A stretch of DNA of 43,114 nt from Rhodobacter ferrooxidans. Its GTDB lineage: Bacteria; Pseudomonadota; Alphaproteobacteria; Rhodobacterales; Rhodobacteraceae. Shown piece after piece: positions 24,542 through 33,499 of the stretch; position 1 is the stretch's first letter, and each line of letters opens with the position of its first letter. The notes below the pieces were generated by a model, which did no database searches, had not been told where the DNA came from, and worked only from the letters and a program-made list of their open reading frames with translations. The DNA lies in assembly GCF_000176015.1 (NCBI RefSeq), contig NZ_ACYY01000028.1:1-43114 (forward strand). Reading direction: 5' to 3'. Made by a program: the position numbers and the translations under genes.

Positions 24542-25936
24542 CTAGCCCTTGGGGCCGATCATGTCCTCGGGCCGCACCACGCGGTCGAAGGTTTCGGCAT
24601 CGACATAGCCCAGCGCAATCGCCTCCTCGCGCAGGGTGGTGCCGTTGTGATGCGCGGTCTTGGCGACCTTGGTCGCGGCGTCATAGCCGATGGTGGGGGC
24701 CAGTGCCGTCACCAGCATCAGGCTTTCCTTCATCAGCTTGTCGATCCGCGGCAGGTTGGCCTGCGTGCCCTTCACCATGTTGTCGGTGAAAGACCCCGCG
24801 GCATCGCCCAGAAGCTGCATGGATTGCAGCACGTTGTAGCTCATCATCGGGTTGTAGACGTTCAGCTCGAAATGCCCCTGACTGCCTGCAAATCCCACCG
24901 CCGCGTCATTGCCCATCACCTGCGCGCAGACCATGGTCAGCGCCTCGGCTTGCGTCGGGTTGACCTTGCCCGGCATGATCGAACTGCCGGGCTCGTTCTC
25001 CGGCAGGATCAACTCGCCCAGACCCGAGCGCGGGCCAGACCCCAGCAGGCGCATGTCGTTGGCGATCTTGAACAGGCTGACCGCGACGGTTTTCAGCGCA
25101 CCCGAGAACATCACCATCGCGTCATGCGCCGCCAGCGCCTCGAACTTGTTCGGTGCGGTCACAAAAGGCAGGCCCGAGACTTCGGCGATCTTCGCCGCCA
25201 CCCGCTTGTCCCAGCCGACGCGGGTGTTCAGCCCGGTGCCGACCGCGGTGCCGCCCTGCGCCAGTTCGTAAATCTCGGGCAGCACCTTGTGGATGCGCAA
25301 GATCCCCTGACTGACCTGATGCGCATAGCCGGAAAACTCCTGCCCCAGCGTCAAGGGCGTCGCGTCCTGGGTGTGGGTACGGCCGATCTTGATGATGTCC
25401 TTGAAATCCACCACCTTGTCGACCAATGCCGCATGCAGCTTTTCCAGCCCCGGCAGCAGCACGTCGCGCGCCATCATGCCGATGGCCACATGCATGGCGG
25501 TGGGGAAGGTGTCGTTCGAGCTTTGCCCCATGTTCACATGGTCGTTCGGATGCACCGGCTTTTTCGAGCCCTTCACGCCCCCCAGCATCTCGATGGCGCG
25601 GTTCGAGATCACCTCGTTGGCGTTCATGTTGCTTTGGGTGCCCGAGCCGGTCTGCCAGACCACCAGCGGGAAGTTGTCGTCGAACTTGCCGTCGATCACC
25701 TCGGTCGCCGCCGCGGCGATCACCTTGCCCAGTTCCGGAGAAATATCGCCCTGGTCGATGTTCACCAGCGCGCAGGCTTTCTTGATGATGCCCAGGGCGC
25801 GGATGATCGCCACCGGCTGACGTTCCCAGCCGATCGGGAAATTCTGGATCGAGCGTTGGGTCTGCGCCCCCCAATACTTGTCGGCAGGCACCTCCAGCGG
25901 GCCAAAGCTGTCGGTTTCGGTGCGGGTGTTGGTCAT
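24542..25936 (-). CDS. fumC: Class II fumarate hydratase FumC
   Basis: FumC is the iron-free fumarase of the TCA cycle, converting fumarate to malate in the cytoplasm. The 464-aa product opens [24 protein letters not shown], has [14 protein letters not shown], the His in [17 protein letters not shown], and the superfamily signature [13 protein letters not shown] with its catalytic Ser loop. These match class II fumarases rather than aspartase, which shares the signature, because of the [13 protein letters not shown] and [11 protein letters not shown] patterns and the length. It is followed by DUF4169 and RHH genes. Upstream lies a tandem 10-bp repeat (25995-26016) that could be an operator. 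Confidence 0.95.
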   Translation of the reverse strand: MTNTRTETDSFGPLEVPADKYWGAQTQRSIQNFPIGWERQPVAIIRALGIIKKACALVNIDQGDISPELGKVIAAAATEVIDGKFDDNFPLVVWQTGSGTQSNMNANEVISNRAIEMLGGVKGSKKPVHPNDHVNMGQSSNDTFPTAMHVAIGMMARDVLLPGLEKLHAALVDKVVDFKDIIKIGRTHTQDATPLTLGQEFSGYAHQVSQGILRIHKVLPEIYELAQGGTAVGTGLNTRVGWDKRVAAKIAEVSGLPFVTAPNKFEALAAHDAMVMFSGALKTVAVSLFKIANDMRLLGSGPRSGLGELILPENEPGSSIMPGKVNPTQAEALTMVCAQVMGNDAAVGFAGSQGHFELNVYNPMMSYNVLQSMQLLGDAAGSFTDNMVKGTQANLPRIDKLMKESLMLVTALAPTIGYDAATKVAKTAHHNGTTLREEAIALGYVDAETFDRVVRPEDMIGPKG

Positions 25937-25994
25937 GGCGCAAACTCCTGAATGGGTTGGCGCCGTTCTAGGCCGTCAGGCTTGCGAAATCAAT

Positions 25995-26016
25995 TGGCAT
26001 ACCGTGGCATACCGTG
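25995..26016. promoter_or_regulatory. Tandem 10-bp direct repeat upstream of fumC
   Basis: TGGCATACCG occurs twice in immediate succession, so the two copies lie one helical turn apart, about 60 bases before the fumC start and 17 bases after the sspB end. This could be a two-site operator or chance. Confidence 0.4.
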
Positions 26017-26032
26017 AGACGCCACGCCGCAG

Positions 26033-26497
26033 CTACTTGCGGAACTTGTCCAGGCTGACCACTTCGGCGGCATGCGGCTTTGCCTCGGGTTCGTCGTCGT
26101 CATCGTCGATATCGCCGGCCTCGTCCTCGTCATCCTCGGCATCGCCCTGCGGTTCAAATCGCAGACCGAACTCGACCGAGGGGTCAACGAAGGTCAGCAA
26201 TGAATCAAAGGGAATCACCAGGGGTTCGGGCTGGTTGCCGAAATTGAGGGTGATGGAAAAGCCCTTGTCGGTCACGATCAGGTCTTCGAACCAGTGCTGG
26301 ATCACCACGGTCATTTCCGCCGGATAGCGGTCGTGCAGCCATTTGGCGATCTGCACATCCGGGTGGGTGGTGTCGAAGGTGATGAAGAAGTGATGCGCCC
26401 CGGGCAGGCCGTCGCGGGCCACATCGGCCAGCACCGACTGGATCAGCCCGCGCATCGCGCGGTGCATCAGATTTCCGTAATCAATGGATTGCGTCAT
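26033..26497 (-). CDS. sspB: SspB-alpha family ClpXP adaptor
   Basis: SspB tethers ssrA-tagged and some regulatory proteins to ClpX for degradation. The 154-aa product has the alphaproteobacterial start SIDYGNLMHRAMRGLIQSVL, the conserved FFITFDTTHPDVQIAKWL and EMTVVIQHWFEDLIVTDKGFSITLNF, then an acidic linker of Asp/Glu residues (about 118-140) and a C-terminal ClpX-binding tail VVSLDKFRK. This is a notable neighbour because the ssrA (tmRNA) gene that makes the tag is at the right end of the window. It is probably transcribed on its own; fumC starts about 100 bases downstream on the same strand. Confidence 0.93.
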   Translation of the reverse strand: MTQSIDYGNLMHRAMRGLIQSVLADVARDGLPGAHHFFITFDTTHPDVQIAKWLHDRYPAEMTVVIQHWFEDLIVTDKGFSITLNFGNQPEPLVIPFDSLLTFVDPSVEFGLRFEPQGDAEDDEDEAGDIDDDDDEPEAKPHAAEVVSLDKFRK

Positions 26498-26572
26498 GCT
26501 TCACCTGTTCGTCCACAGCTTTACCATAGGAGCGCCGCTTGCCGAAAGGAAGGGGGCGGTTGCGGCCAAATC

Positions 26573-27847
26573 TCAGGCGATGGCCAGCAGCGATATTCCG
26601 CCCGACAGCAGGGCGCAAAGGCCAAGCGTCGGCAGGATGCCCCAGTGCCACCGCCCCAGCAGCCAAAGGGCCAGCAGGCTCAGCCCCAGGCTGACCGGGT
26701 TCAGACTGGAAAGATCCGGTGCGATCAGATGCAGCGGGCCTGCCGACCAGTGCCCCACCCGGCCAAAGGCGGCATGGGCGGCAAACCACAGCCCGAGGTT
26801 GGCAATCACCCCAACCACCGCCGCGGTAATGCCCGCCAGCGCCGCGGCCAGTTGCGGCACCGCCATCAGGCGCGCGAGGTGCGGGGCGGCGGTGAAGATG
26901 AACAGAAAGCTGGGCACGAAGGTCACCCACAGCGTCAGCAGCGCCGCCGCCATCCCGTAAGCCATGCCGCCCTGCTGCTGAGCTGCCAGAAACGCCACGA
27001 ACTCGGTCACCAGGATCAGCGGCCCCGGCGTGGTTTCGGCCAACCCCAGCGCGTCGATCATCTGCCGCGGCTGCAGCCAGCCCAGGTCGGCCACCACCGC
27101 CTGCGCCATCCAGGCCAGCACCGCATAGGCGCCGCCGAAGGTCAGCAGCGCCAGCTTGGCAAAATACTGGCCGATCTGCAGCAGCAACCCGCCCGGCCAA
27201 AGCCACAGCAGCGCCAGCGGCAGCAGCCAAAGGGCTGTCCAGATCAGCGCCGTGCGCAGGGTCTGGCGCCACAGGCCGGGCGGCGAGGGCAGGGGCGGCG
27301 GGCGATCGGCAGGCGGCTTTGCCGCCCCCAGCAGCGCCCCGGCCCCTGCCGCCGCCAGCAGCACCAGCGGAAACGGCAGGTCAAAGGCGAACAGCGCCAG
27401 AAAGGCCAGCCCGGCGATGGCCCAGTGTGCCCGGGTCTTCAGCGCCCGGCGCGACACCCGCAGCAGCGCCTCGAACACGATCACCACCACGGCGGCCTGC
27501 ACGCCGACAAACAGCGCCGCCGTCAGTGGCATCTGGCCCCAGGCGGCATAGGCCATCGCCAGACCCAGCACCAGCACAGCACCTGGGCCAAGGAACAGCA
27601 GCCCCGCCAGCAGCCCGCCACGCAGGCCTTGCAATTTCCAGCCGCACCAGGTGGCCAGTTGCATGGCCTCTGGTCCCGGCAGCAACATGCAGAACGACAG
27701 GGCTTGCAGGAATTCCGCCTCGGTCAGCCAGCGGCGGGAGTCCACCAGCTCGCGGTGCATCAGCGCAATCTGCGCCGCAGGGCCGCCGAACGACACGAGA
27801 CCGATGCGGCCGAACACCCGGCCCAGATCGGCCAGCGACACCGTCAT
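26573..27847 (-). CDS. chrA: Chromate transporter ChrA
   Basis: The 424-aa product has two CHR domains in tandem, each opening with the same motif set: first VFGRIGLVSFGGPAAQIALMH, LSFCMLLPGPEAMQLATWCG; second FAKLALLTFGGAYAVLAWM, LGLAETTPGPLILVTEFV. About ten hydrophobic segments fill the rest. ChrA exports chromate (or sulfate-like anions) from the cytoplasm. ATG 27847 overlaps the stop of the phytochelatin-synthase-like gene by four bases when that gene is read in its restored frame, so the two were built as a coupled pair. Because of the frameshift upstream, the current reading frame fuses the two proteins; whether ChrA is made as a fusion or from its own ATG cannot be told. Confidence 0.92.
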   Translation of the reverse strand: MTVSLADLGRVFGRIGLVSFGGPAAQIALMHRELVDSRRWLTEAEFLQALSFCMLLPGPEAMQLATWCGWKLQGLRGGLLAGLLFLGPGAVLVLGLAMAYAAWGQMPLTAALFVGVQAAVVVIVFEALLRVSRRALKTRAHWAIAGLAFLALFAFDLPFPLVLLAAAGAGALLGAAKPPADRPPPLPSPPGLWRQTLRTALIWTALWLLPLALLWLWPGGLLLQIGQYFAKLALLTFGGAYAVLAWMAQAVVADLGWLQPRQMIDALGLAETTPGPLILVTEFVAFLAAQQQGGMAYGMAAALLTLWVTFVPSFLFIFTAAPHLARLMAVPQLAAALAGITAAVVGVIANLGLWFAAHAAFGRVGHWSAGPLHLIAPDLSSLNPVSLGLSLLALWLLGRWHWGILPTLGLCALLSGGISLLAIA

Positions 27848-28585
27848 TTGCCGATACGCACCAGCCCGCCGGTCTGCCCCGCCAGCACGCCCTGATCGGC
27901 GGGGGCGGGTTTCAGCATGGCGGCCAGCAACACCTCGGCCGGGGTCCAGTAGGGGGATATACCACTCCTGATCGACCTCCAGCACCAGCACCCGGTCGGC
28001 GGTGGCATCATAGGCACCGATCAGCGCCACATGCGGGCCGTCCCAGTCGCCGGTCACCACGCCCTGGTTGAAATAGACCAGCAGCGCATCGGTGGCAGAG
28101 GCTTCGTTGGCGGTCAGCAGCGCGCGCATGGTCTTGCCCGCTTCGGCATCGGCCACGGCGGGGTGGAAGGCGTCCACCTTGTAATCCGCCATCTGCCGGG
28201 CGGTCAGCGCCGCCTTGGCAAAGCCCACAAGCTGATCGAAGGTCACGCCGTCGCCGCCCTCGGCGGACAGCTTGGCCCAGTCGGCATTGGCGGTCAGGTC
28301 CAGCAATTGCTGCTGGGTCATCACCGTGTCTTCCGACTTTGCCGGCAATCCGCTCAGGCCGTTCAGCGCCGCGGTGATGGCGGCCACCGAACAGGCCGAG
28401 GTGGTGACCTGCGGCTTCACGAAGGGGTTGAAGGCCCAGTAATCCGGCGCAGGGTTGTTGCGCAGCCAGCCGTTGTCGGCGGTGACCGGCACCGCGTTCG
28501 GCCCCAGCTTGGCCAGCGATTCCTCCTGCGCCAGCGCGGGCAGGCCCAGCGTCAGCGCCAGTGCGGTGGCGATCAGAAATCTCAT
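27844..28585 (-). pseudogene. Phytochelatin-synthase-family protein, frameshifted near the 3' end
   Basis: The product starts with a signal peptide (RFLIATALALTLGLPALAQ) and has the papain-like motifs of the phytochelatin synthase family: Cys65 in TTSACSVAAITAALNGL, His185 in DGPHVALIGAYDATADRVL and an acidic residue at 203-205 (VLEVDQEWYIP). Such periplasmic bacterial forms cleave or transpeptidate glutathione-like peptides. At a run of five G on the + strand (27952-27956) the frame shifts: with one base fewer, the protein continues YWTPAEVLLAAML, ends at a TGA overlapping the chrA ATG, and totals 246 aa. As written, it reads through into ChrA. The run is a place where sequencing errors and true slippage both occur. 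Confidence 0.75.
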
Positions 28586-28647
28586 GCGGTTCCCCTTCAG
28601 GACAAGGCCCCACTGTAGCCCAAGCCCGCGCCCTTGCAACCGCCCGC

Positions 28648-30588
28648 TCATTCCCGCGACAGCGCCACCACCGGGTCCAGCTTCGAGGCCGACCTTGCGG
28701 GCAGAAAGCCGAAGGCGATGCCGATCACGGTGGATGAGGCAAAGGCCGCCAGCACCGCGGTCAGCGAGAACACCAGCTTGAACGGCAGGAAGGCGCTGGC
28801 GATCAGCGCCACCCCCCAGGCCAGCCCCACCCCCAATATCCCGCCCAGCAGGCAGACCAGGATCGACTCGATCAGGAACTGCATCACGATGTCGGAACTG
28901 CGCGCCCCCACGGCGATGCGCACGCCGATCTCCTTGGTGCGCTCGGTCACCGACACCAGCATGATGTTCATCACCCCGATGCCGCCGACGATCAGCGAGA
29001 TCACCGCGATGGCCGACACCAGCATGGTCAGCAAGGAGGCCGTGCTTTCAATGGTTTCGCGGATGGTGTCCGAGTTGGTCAGAAAGAAATCCCGCACGCC
29101 GTGGCGCTGGATCATCAGATCGGTGATCAGCGCCTCGGCGGCACTGGTGCCGTAGGCGTCGTCGATCTTGACCGAGATCGAATCAATGCTGTCCTTGCCG
29201 GTGATCCGGCTGGACACCGTGGTGTAGGGCACAAAGACCTTCAGCGTCTGCGGCCCGAAACTGGCGCCAGAGTTCTTCACGACGCCGATCACCCGCACCG
29301 GCACCCGGCCCAGCAGGATCACCGATCCGGTGGCCGCCTCGCCGCTGGTGAACAGCGTGGTGGCGGTGTCGGTGTCGATCACCGCCACCTGATCGCGGCG
29401 GCTGATCGCATCGTCACCGAACACCTGACCTTCGGTCACGTCATAGGAAGCGAGGTCGAAATAGCCGCCGCCCACCCCCTGCACCTGTGCCGCGGTTGAT
29501 ACGCTGCGGTAGTTCAGCATGGCATTGGTGTTGACCGAGGGCGAGACCGACACCGCATAGGGCTGGCTGGCCAGCGCCGTGGCGTCGGCGGGCACCAGCG
29601 TGGTGATCGCCTCGGCCCGCCGGTCGCCAAAGCCGGTGCCGGCGCGGATCGAGATGGTCGAAGTGCCGATCGACGAGATATCCTCCAGCACCTTCTGCTT
29701 GCTGCCCGCCCCCAGCGCCACCACCAAGACCACCGAGGCGATGCCGATGATGATGCCCAGCATGGTCAGGAAGGTGCGCAGCCGGTGGGCGTTCATCGAG
29801 CGGGTGGCCATGCTGAACGCCTCGGTGATACGGTCGAACGTGCCGCCGCGACCGTCGCGGGATTCCGCGATCACCAGCCTGTCGGCGGGGCTGGCCACGG
29901 TCTTGCGGGTGTCGGAAACGATGCGGCCATCGCGAATCTCCACGATGCGGTTGGCCAGTGCCGCCACATCGGGGTCGTGGGTGACGATGATCAGGGTGTG
30001 GCCGCGGCTGTGCAACTGGGCCAGCAGCGCCATCAGGTCGGCGCCGGCCTTGGTGTCCAGCGCGCCGGTGGGTTCGTCGGCCAGAATGACCTCGCCGCCG
30101 TTGATCAGCGCCCGCGCCACCGAGACCCGCTGCTGCTGCCCCCCCGACAGGGCGTTGGGGCGGTGGTCCATGCGGTCGCCAAGGCCCAACTGGGTCAAGA
30201 GCGTCGTGGCCGCCAGCTTGCGGTCGCGCCGTGAGGTGCCCTTGTAAACCGCCGGAACCTCGACATTGGCCCGCGCATCCAGATCGGGCAGCAGTTGGTA
30301 GCGCTGGAAGATGAAGCCGAAATGCTCGCGCCGCAGCCGCGCCCGGTCTTCGCCGTCCAATTCGCCCACGTCCTGCCCGGCATAGGTGTAGGTGCCAGAG
30401 GTCGGCCGGTCCAGACAGCCCAGAATGTTCATCAGCGTCGATTTGCCCGACCCCGAGGCGCCGATGATCGCCACCATCTCGCCGGCGTCGATGTCCAGCG
30501 TGATGCCGTCCAGCACCACGATATGCTCGTCGCCTGCCAGAAACTCGCGGCCGATGCCCTGTAATGAAATCAACGACATGGCGGTCAC
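28648..30588 (-). CDS. macB: MacB-like ABC transporter, ATPase-permease fusion
   Basis: The 646-aa product is about the size of E. coli MacB (648). The ATPase half has Walker A GASGSGKST, signature LSGGQQQRVSVARAL and Walker B VILADEPTGALD. The C-terminal half has a first membrane helix (LRTFLTMLGIIIGIASVVLVVALG), a large periplasmic MacB domain, and three helices near the end (SAIAVISLIVGGIGVMNIMLVSVTERTKEIGVRIAVGA and after). With MacA and an outer-membrane TolC-like channel it exports macrolides, peptides or lipids from the periplasm. A GTG start (30588) overlaps the macA stop; an in-frame ATG is at 30579. No TolC gene is here. Confidence 0.93.
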   Translation of the reverse strand: MTAMSLISLQGIGREFLAGDEHIVVLDGITLDIDAGEMVAIIGASGSGKSTLMNILGCLDRPTSGTYTYAGQDVGELDGEDRARLRREHFGFIFQRYQLLPDLDARANVEVPAVYKGTSRRDRKLAATTLLTQLGLGDRMDHRPNALSGGQQQRVSVARALINGGEVILADEPTGALDTKAGADLMALLAQLHSRGHTLIIVTHDPDVAALANRIVEIRDGRIVSDTRKTVASPADRLVIAESRDGRGGTFDRITEAFSMATRSMNAHRLRTFLTMLGIIIGIASVVLVVALGAGSKQKVLEDISSIGTSTISIRAGTGFGDRRAEAITTLVPADATALASQPYAVSVSPSVNTNAMLNYRSVSTAAQVQGVGGGYFDLASYDVTEGQVFGDDAISRRDQVAVIDTDTATTLFTSGEAATGSVILLGRVPVRVIGVVKNSGASFGPQTLKVFVPYTTVSSRITGKDSIDSISVKIDDAYGTSAAEALITDLMIQRHGVRDFFLTNSDTIRETIESTASLLTMLVSAIAVISLIVGGIGVMNIMLVSVTERTKEIGVRIAVGARSSDIVMQFLIESILVCLLGGILGVGLAWGVALIASAFLPFKLVFSLTAVLAAFASSTVIGIAFGFLPARSASKLDPVVALSRE

Positions 30589-31751
30589 AATGCCATCGGT
30601 GGGCCGTTGCGGGTGGACGTGGGCGCGACGGTGGTCGAGGACGGCGCCGCCACCAGTTCACCCACCTTCAGGCCCTCGCGGATCTCGGCCTGGATGTTGT
30701 TGTTCAACCCGACCCGGACGGCGCGGGCGGTGGTGGTGCCGGTGGCGGGGTCATAGACCTGCACGACGTGGCGGCCGTCGCTTTCCAGCGGCCCCAGTTG
30801 CGACGACAGGATCAGCGGCACGCCCTCGGCCCGGTCGATCAGGATCGACACCTGCGCCGTCATGCCGATGCGCAGCTTGCCCTCGGGATTATCCACATCG
30901 AACAACCCCTTGTAATAAATCGCCTGATCGGTGGCGATCTCGTCGCTGTCCTTGATCGAGGCGGGGGCGGGTTCGATGGCGCGCACGGTCGCGGCATAGG
31001 CAACGTCCGGCTCGCCCAGCAGGGTGAAACTGACGCCCTGGCCGGGGGCCACCTGCACCACGTCGGCCTCGGAGATATCGGCCTTCACCACCATGCGGTC
31101 CAGCACCGCGATCTTGACGATCACCGGGGCGGCCTGGACTGCGTTCACCGTCTGGCCGGCACTGGTGACGATGGCGACGATGGTGCCGGCAATCGGGGCG
31201 GTGATCTTCGTGCGTTGCAGTTCCAGCCGGGCCGAGGCGATGGTCACCTCGGCGCGGGCCTTCTTGGCCTGCAGCGACAGCATCCCCGCCTTGTCCACCG
31301 CCAGCGCCGCCTGCGCGGCCTCCAGCGACTCGGTGCTGGACAGGTTCTTTTCGTTCAGGTTCAGCGCGCGGTCATAGACCAGTTGTGCGGCATGGATCGA
31401 GGCGTCCTTGGCCACGATATCGGCCTCGATCTGCGCCAGATCCGCTTCGGCCTGCAACACCGCGTTCTGCTGGTTCATGCTGTCGATCTGCGCGATCAGA
31501 TCCCCGGCCTGCACCTGCTGGCCCAGGCTGACGGCCAGGGTTTCCACCAGCCCCGACACCCGCGCGCCCACCGACACCAGACTTGCCGCTTCGATCACCC
31601 CCGAGGCCAGCACGGTCTTTTCCACCGTGCCCAGCGTCACCGCCACCGTCGCCGGAACCGCCGTGGCGGTATCGGCGCGCCACAGCGTCCAGCCGTAAAC
31701 GCCGCCCGCCAGCACCAGCGCCACGGCGCCTGCTATCCATGCTTTTCTCAT
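30585..31751 (-). CDS. macA: MacA-like periplasmic adaptor (membrane fusion protein)
   Basis: The 388-aa product has an N-terminal membrane anchor (AWIAGAVALVLAGGVYGWTLW), a lipoyl half-motif (VSVGARVSGLVETLAVSLGQQVQAGDLIAQID), a helical hairpin (about residues 95-175) that would reach the outer-membrane channel, the second lipoyl half (TKITAPIAGTIVAIVTSAGQTV), beta-barrel and C-terminal domains. It is the partner of MacB, overlapping its start by four bases. Upstream on the minus strand a TATACT hexamer (about 31780-31785) could be its -10 box. The gene is the last chromosomal gene before the integrated element. Confidence 0.93.
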   Translation of the reverse strand: MRKAWIAGAVALVLAGGVYGWTLWRADTATAVPATVAVTLGTVEKTVLASGVIEAASLVSVGARVSGLVETLAVSLGQQVQAGDLIAQIDSMNQQNAVLQAEADLAQIEADIVAKDASIHAAQLVYDRALNLNEKNLSSTESLEAAQAALAVDKAGMLSLQAKKARAEVTIASARLELQRTKITAPIAGTIVAIVTSAGQTVNAVQAAPVIVKIAVLDRMVVKADISEADVVQVAPGQGVSFTLLGEPDVAYAATVRAIEPAPASIKDSDEIATDQAIYYKGLFDVDNPEGKLRIGMTAQVSILIDRAEGVPLILSSQLGPLESDGRHVVQVYDPATGTTTARAVRVGLNNNIQAEIREGLKVGELVAAPSSTTVAPTSTRNGPPMAL

Positions 31752-32076
31752 CCGGCCAAACCTCGCAAAGCTTTTGTCCAGTATAACGCGCCAGCGCGGC
31801 AGTTCCGTTGCACAGATCAGGATTTTCGCTCGTCTTTCCCGATATTTGCCACTGGCAAACCCGTATCACACCGAAAAGGGGGGAAAGTGCAGGCTTTTGC
31901 CTGACACGGCGCTTGTGTCGGCATATCAAGCGGATGCGATTTACAGCGATACCCGGAACATTCGTGAACGGCACGGGAACGGACTGGCATCTTGTAAAAC
32001 GGTTTCCGGCACGCCCGAAAACGAAAACCCCGGCGCGGTGCGAGGCTCCATCAGCCTTGCCCTGGAAGACATCAAG
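31752..32076 (+). other. Non-coding interval holding macA promoter and left element junction
   Basis: This 325-base stretch is less GC-rich than its surroundings. The left part must hold the macA promoter. The candidate attL repeat is at 31884-31899 and sits inside a small hairpin (CAGGC-TTTT-GCCTG with GTG/CAC flanks). A second inverted repeat, GACAC-N7-GTGTC, follows at about 31902-31918. Open frames across it do not look like proteins, although the frame of the next gene is open throughout, so that gene could start earlier than I place it. Confidence 0.5.
31884..31899. other. Candidate attL core
   Basis: AAAGTGCAGGCTTTTG here matches AGAGTGCAGGCTTCTG at 42896-42911 in the same orientation with 14 of 16 bases, 11 of them consecutive (AGTGCAGGCTT). 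The right copy is the 3' end of the tmRNA coding segment next to the integrase gene, so this is the expected duplicate at the other end of the element. Confidence 0.55.
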
Positions 32077-32418
32077 ATGCGGGCGGCGATGGCATCGCAG
32101 CTTGCCGAGGCCATTGCGGACGCGCATCCCGACGACGCTGCGCAGATCATGACCGCCGCGCTTATCGACCTGTCTGCAGGCAATCCCGGCCAAGGTTCGC
32201 TCTTCGTCTGTGCCGAAGAGGATGCGAAGTGGTGGGCCAGCATCGCCACGCCGGTTGAACTGATGGCTGTCATGCGCGCAACGCTGGAGCGGCTTGGCGA
32301 TCTGGCAATGCACCGCGACATGCGCAAGCGCCTGTTCTTTCAACTGTGGAAGAGCCTTGGGGCGGATGACCGCGCCCGCTTTCTTGCCTACGCGGTCGGG
32401 GGCAGCGGCAATGAGTGA
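32077..32418 (+). CDS. Unknown protein, first gene of the element (113 aa)
   Basis: I do not recognise this protein. It reads as mostly helical (MRAAMASQLAEAIADAHPDD, QIMTAALIDLSAG, ATPVELMAVMRATLERLGDLAMHRDMRKRLFFQLWKSL). The ATG at 32077 has GGAAG eight bases upstream; the frame is open further 5' through the candidate attL, and a GTG near 32038 is another possible start. Its stop overlaps the ATPase gene start by eight bases, so the two are translated together. As the first gene of the element, in front of a replication-type ATPase, it may help replication or control copy state; this is position-based inference only. Confidence 0.65.
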   Translation: MRAAMASQLAEAIADAHPDDAAQIMTAALIDLSAGNPGQGSLFVCAEEDAKWWASIATPVELMAVMRATLERLGDLAMHRDMRKRLFFQLWKSLGADDRARFLAYAVGGSGNE

Positions 32419-33499
32419 AGATCCGTTTGCCAATGTGACGCCGATGAAGGTCAAGCGGGGCAAGCGCGCCCAAGAGATATTCGGGCAGTTTACGCACGCC
32501 AGCCACATCGAAGTGGATACCGATCCCGACTATCTCATAAAGGGCTGGATTGCGCCGAATTCGATCAGCGTCATGTATGGGCAGCCGAATGTTGGCAAGA
32601 CCTTCCTCGCCCTGGACATGGCGCAGGCTGTTGCATCAGGGCGTCCTTGGGCCGGTTCCAAGGTGCGGCGAGCTTTGGTCATCTACATCACCCTGGAAGG
32701 CGGCGCGCAATTCGACCTGCGTGTGAAGGCGCTGGATGCGCCCGAATTCTGGGTGCTGAAAATGCCGCTGTCATTCTTGGACAAGGCAAAGGACTCGACC
32801 TTTCTTTGTGAGGCGCTTTTCGACTTGTCAGCAACCCATGGCCCTGTCGGGCTGGTGGTGATTGACACACTTGCCCGCGCCATGACAGGCGGCGACGAAA
32901 ATTCTTCTCAGGACATGGGCAAGCTGATTGCCGCAGTCGATCTGCTGAAAGAGCGGACGCGTGCGCATGTCATGCTGATTCACCACATGGGCAAGAATGC
33001 CGCCCAGGGCGCGCGCGGTCACAGCTCACTGCGCGCGGCGATCGACACCGAAATCGAACTGACAAAGGAGGCAGGACAAGACGTCATCGAGGCGAAAGCG
33101 ACGAAGCAACGCGACATGCCGGTGGGCAAGACTTTCCCCTATGTGCTGCGGCAAGTGGCCATGGGTCAGGATCGTGACGGCGACGACGTGACGACATGCG
33201 TAGTGGAGCGGGCGGCGGGCGGCGAGAAGCCGACGCGGGCTAAAGTGACCGGCAAGGCTATGATTGCCTTGCAGGCGCTCCAGACGGCGCTTGAGCGTCA
33301 CGGATTGACCCGGCAAGGGCCGGACTATCCATCGTGTCGCAGTGTCACGGCAGACCATTGGAAAGAAGCCTGCGCGACGCATGGCTTGTTCGAAGGCGTG
33401 CAACCGGAATCGGAGCGCAAGACCTTCTCGCAGGCGAAAGAGGCGCTGCTGAAAAAGGACTTGGCACGCTGCTTTGACGATGTGTGGTGGCTGACATGA
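32411..33499 (+). CDS. RepA-like AAA ATPase (replicative helicase type)
   Basis: The 362-aa product is a RecA-fold ATPase of the RepA/AAA_25 type. Walker A is GQPNVGKT at residues 57-64, Walker B is GLVVIDTLARAM, and VMLIHHMGKNAAQGARGHSSLRAAIDTEIEL is the sensor/arginine region found in plasmid RepA helicases and in primase-helicase modules of phages and islands. A C-terminal 100 residues (from about 270) resemble a small winged-helix region (ALERHGLTRQG, VTADHWKEACATHGL). It would drive replication of the element after excision. It overlaps the gene on each side (ATG inside the previous stop region; ATGA with the next gene), and a cluster of CGGGAT repeats lies just downstream. Confidence 0.85.
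   Translation: MSEDPFANVTPMKVKRGKRAQEIFGQFTHASHIEVDTDPDYLIKGWIAPNSISVMYGQPNVGKTFLALDMAQAVASGRPWAGSKVRRALVIYITLEGGAQFDLRVKALDAPEFWVLKMPLSFLDKAKDSTFLCEALFDLSATHGPVGLVVIDTLARAMTGGDENSSQDMGKLIAAVDLLKERTRAHVMLIHHMGKNAAQGARGHSSLRAAIDTEIELTKEAGQDVIEAKATKQRDMPVGKTFPYVLRQVAMGQDRDGDDVTTCVVERAAGGEKPTRAKVTGKAMIALQALQTALERHGLTRQGPDYPSCRSVTADHWKEACATHGLFEGVQPESERKTFSQAKEALLKKDLARCFDDVWWLT

Noticed and set aside
24377-25951. 524-codon open frame antisense to fumC
   Set aside because: Shadow of fumC; the translation has no recognisable motif and is rich in Arg, His and Gln.
26573-28651. A natural 692-aa phytochelatin-synthase/ChrA fusion protein
   Set aside because: Shifting one base in a G-run restores a stop that overlaps a proper chrA ATG, so two separate proteins are the original design.
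31774-32152. Extra small genes in the left junction of the element
   Set aside because: Two overlapping frames exist, but their sequences are Arg/Pro-rich or low-information and lack ribosome-binding sites.
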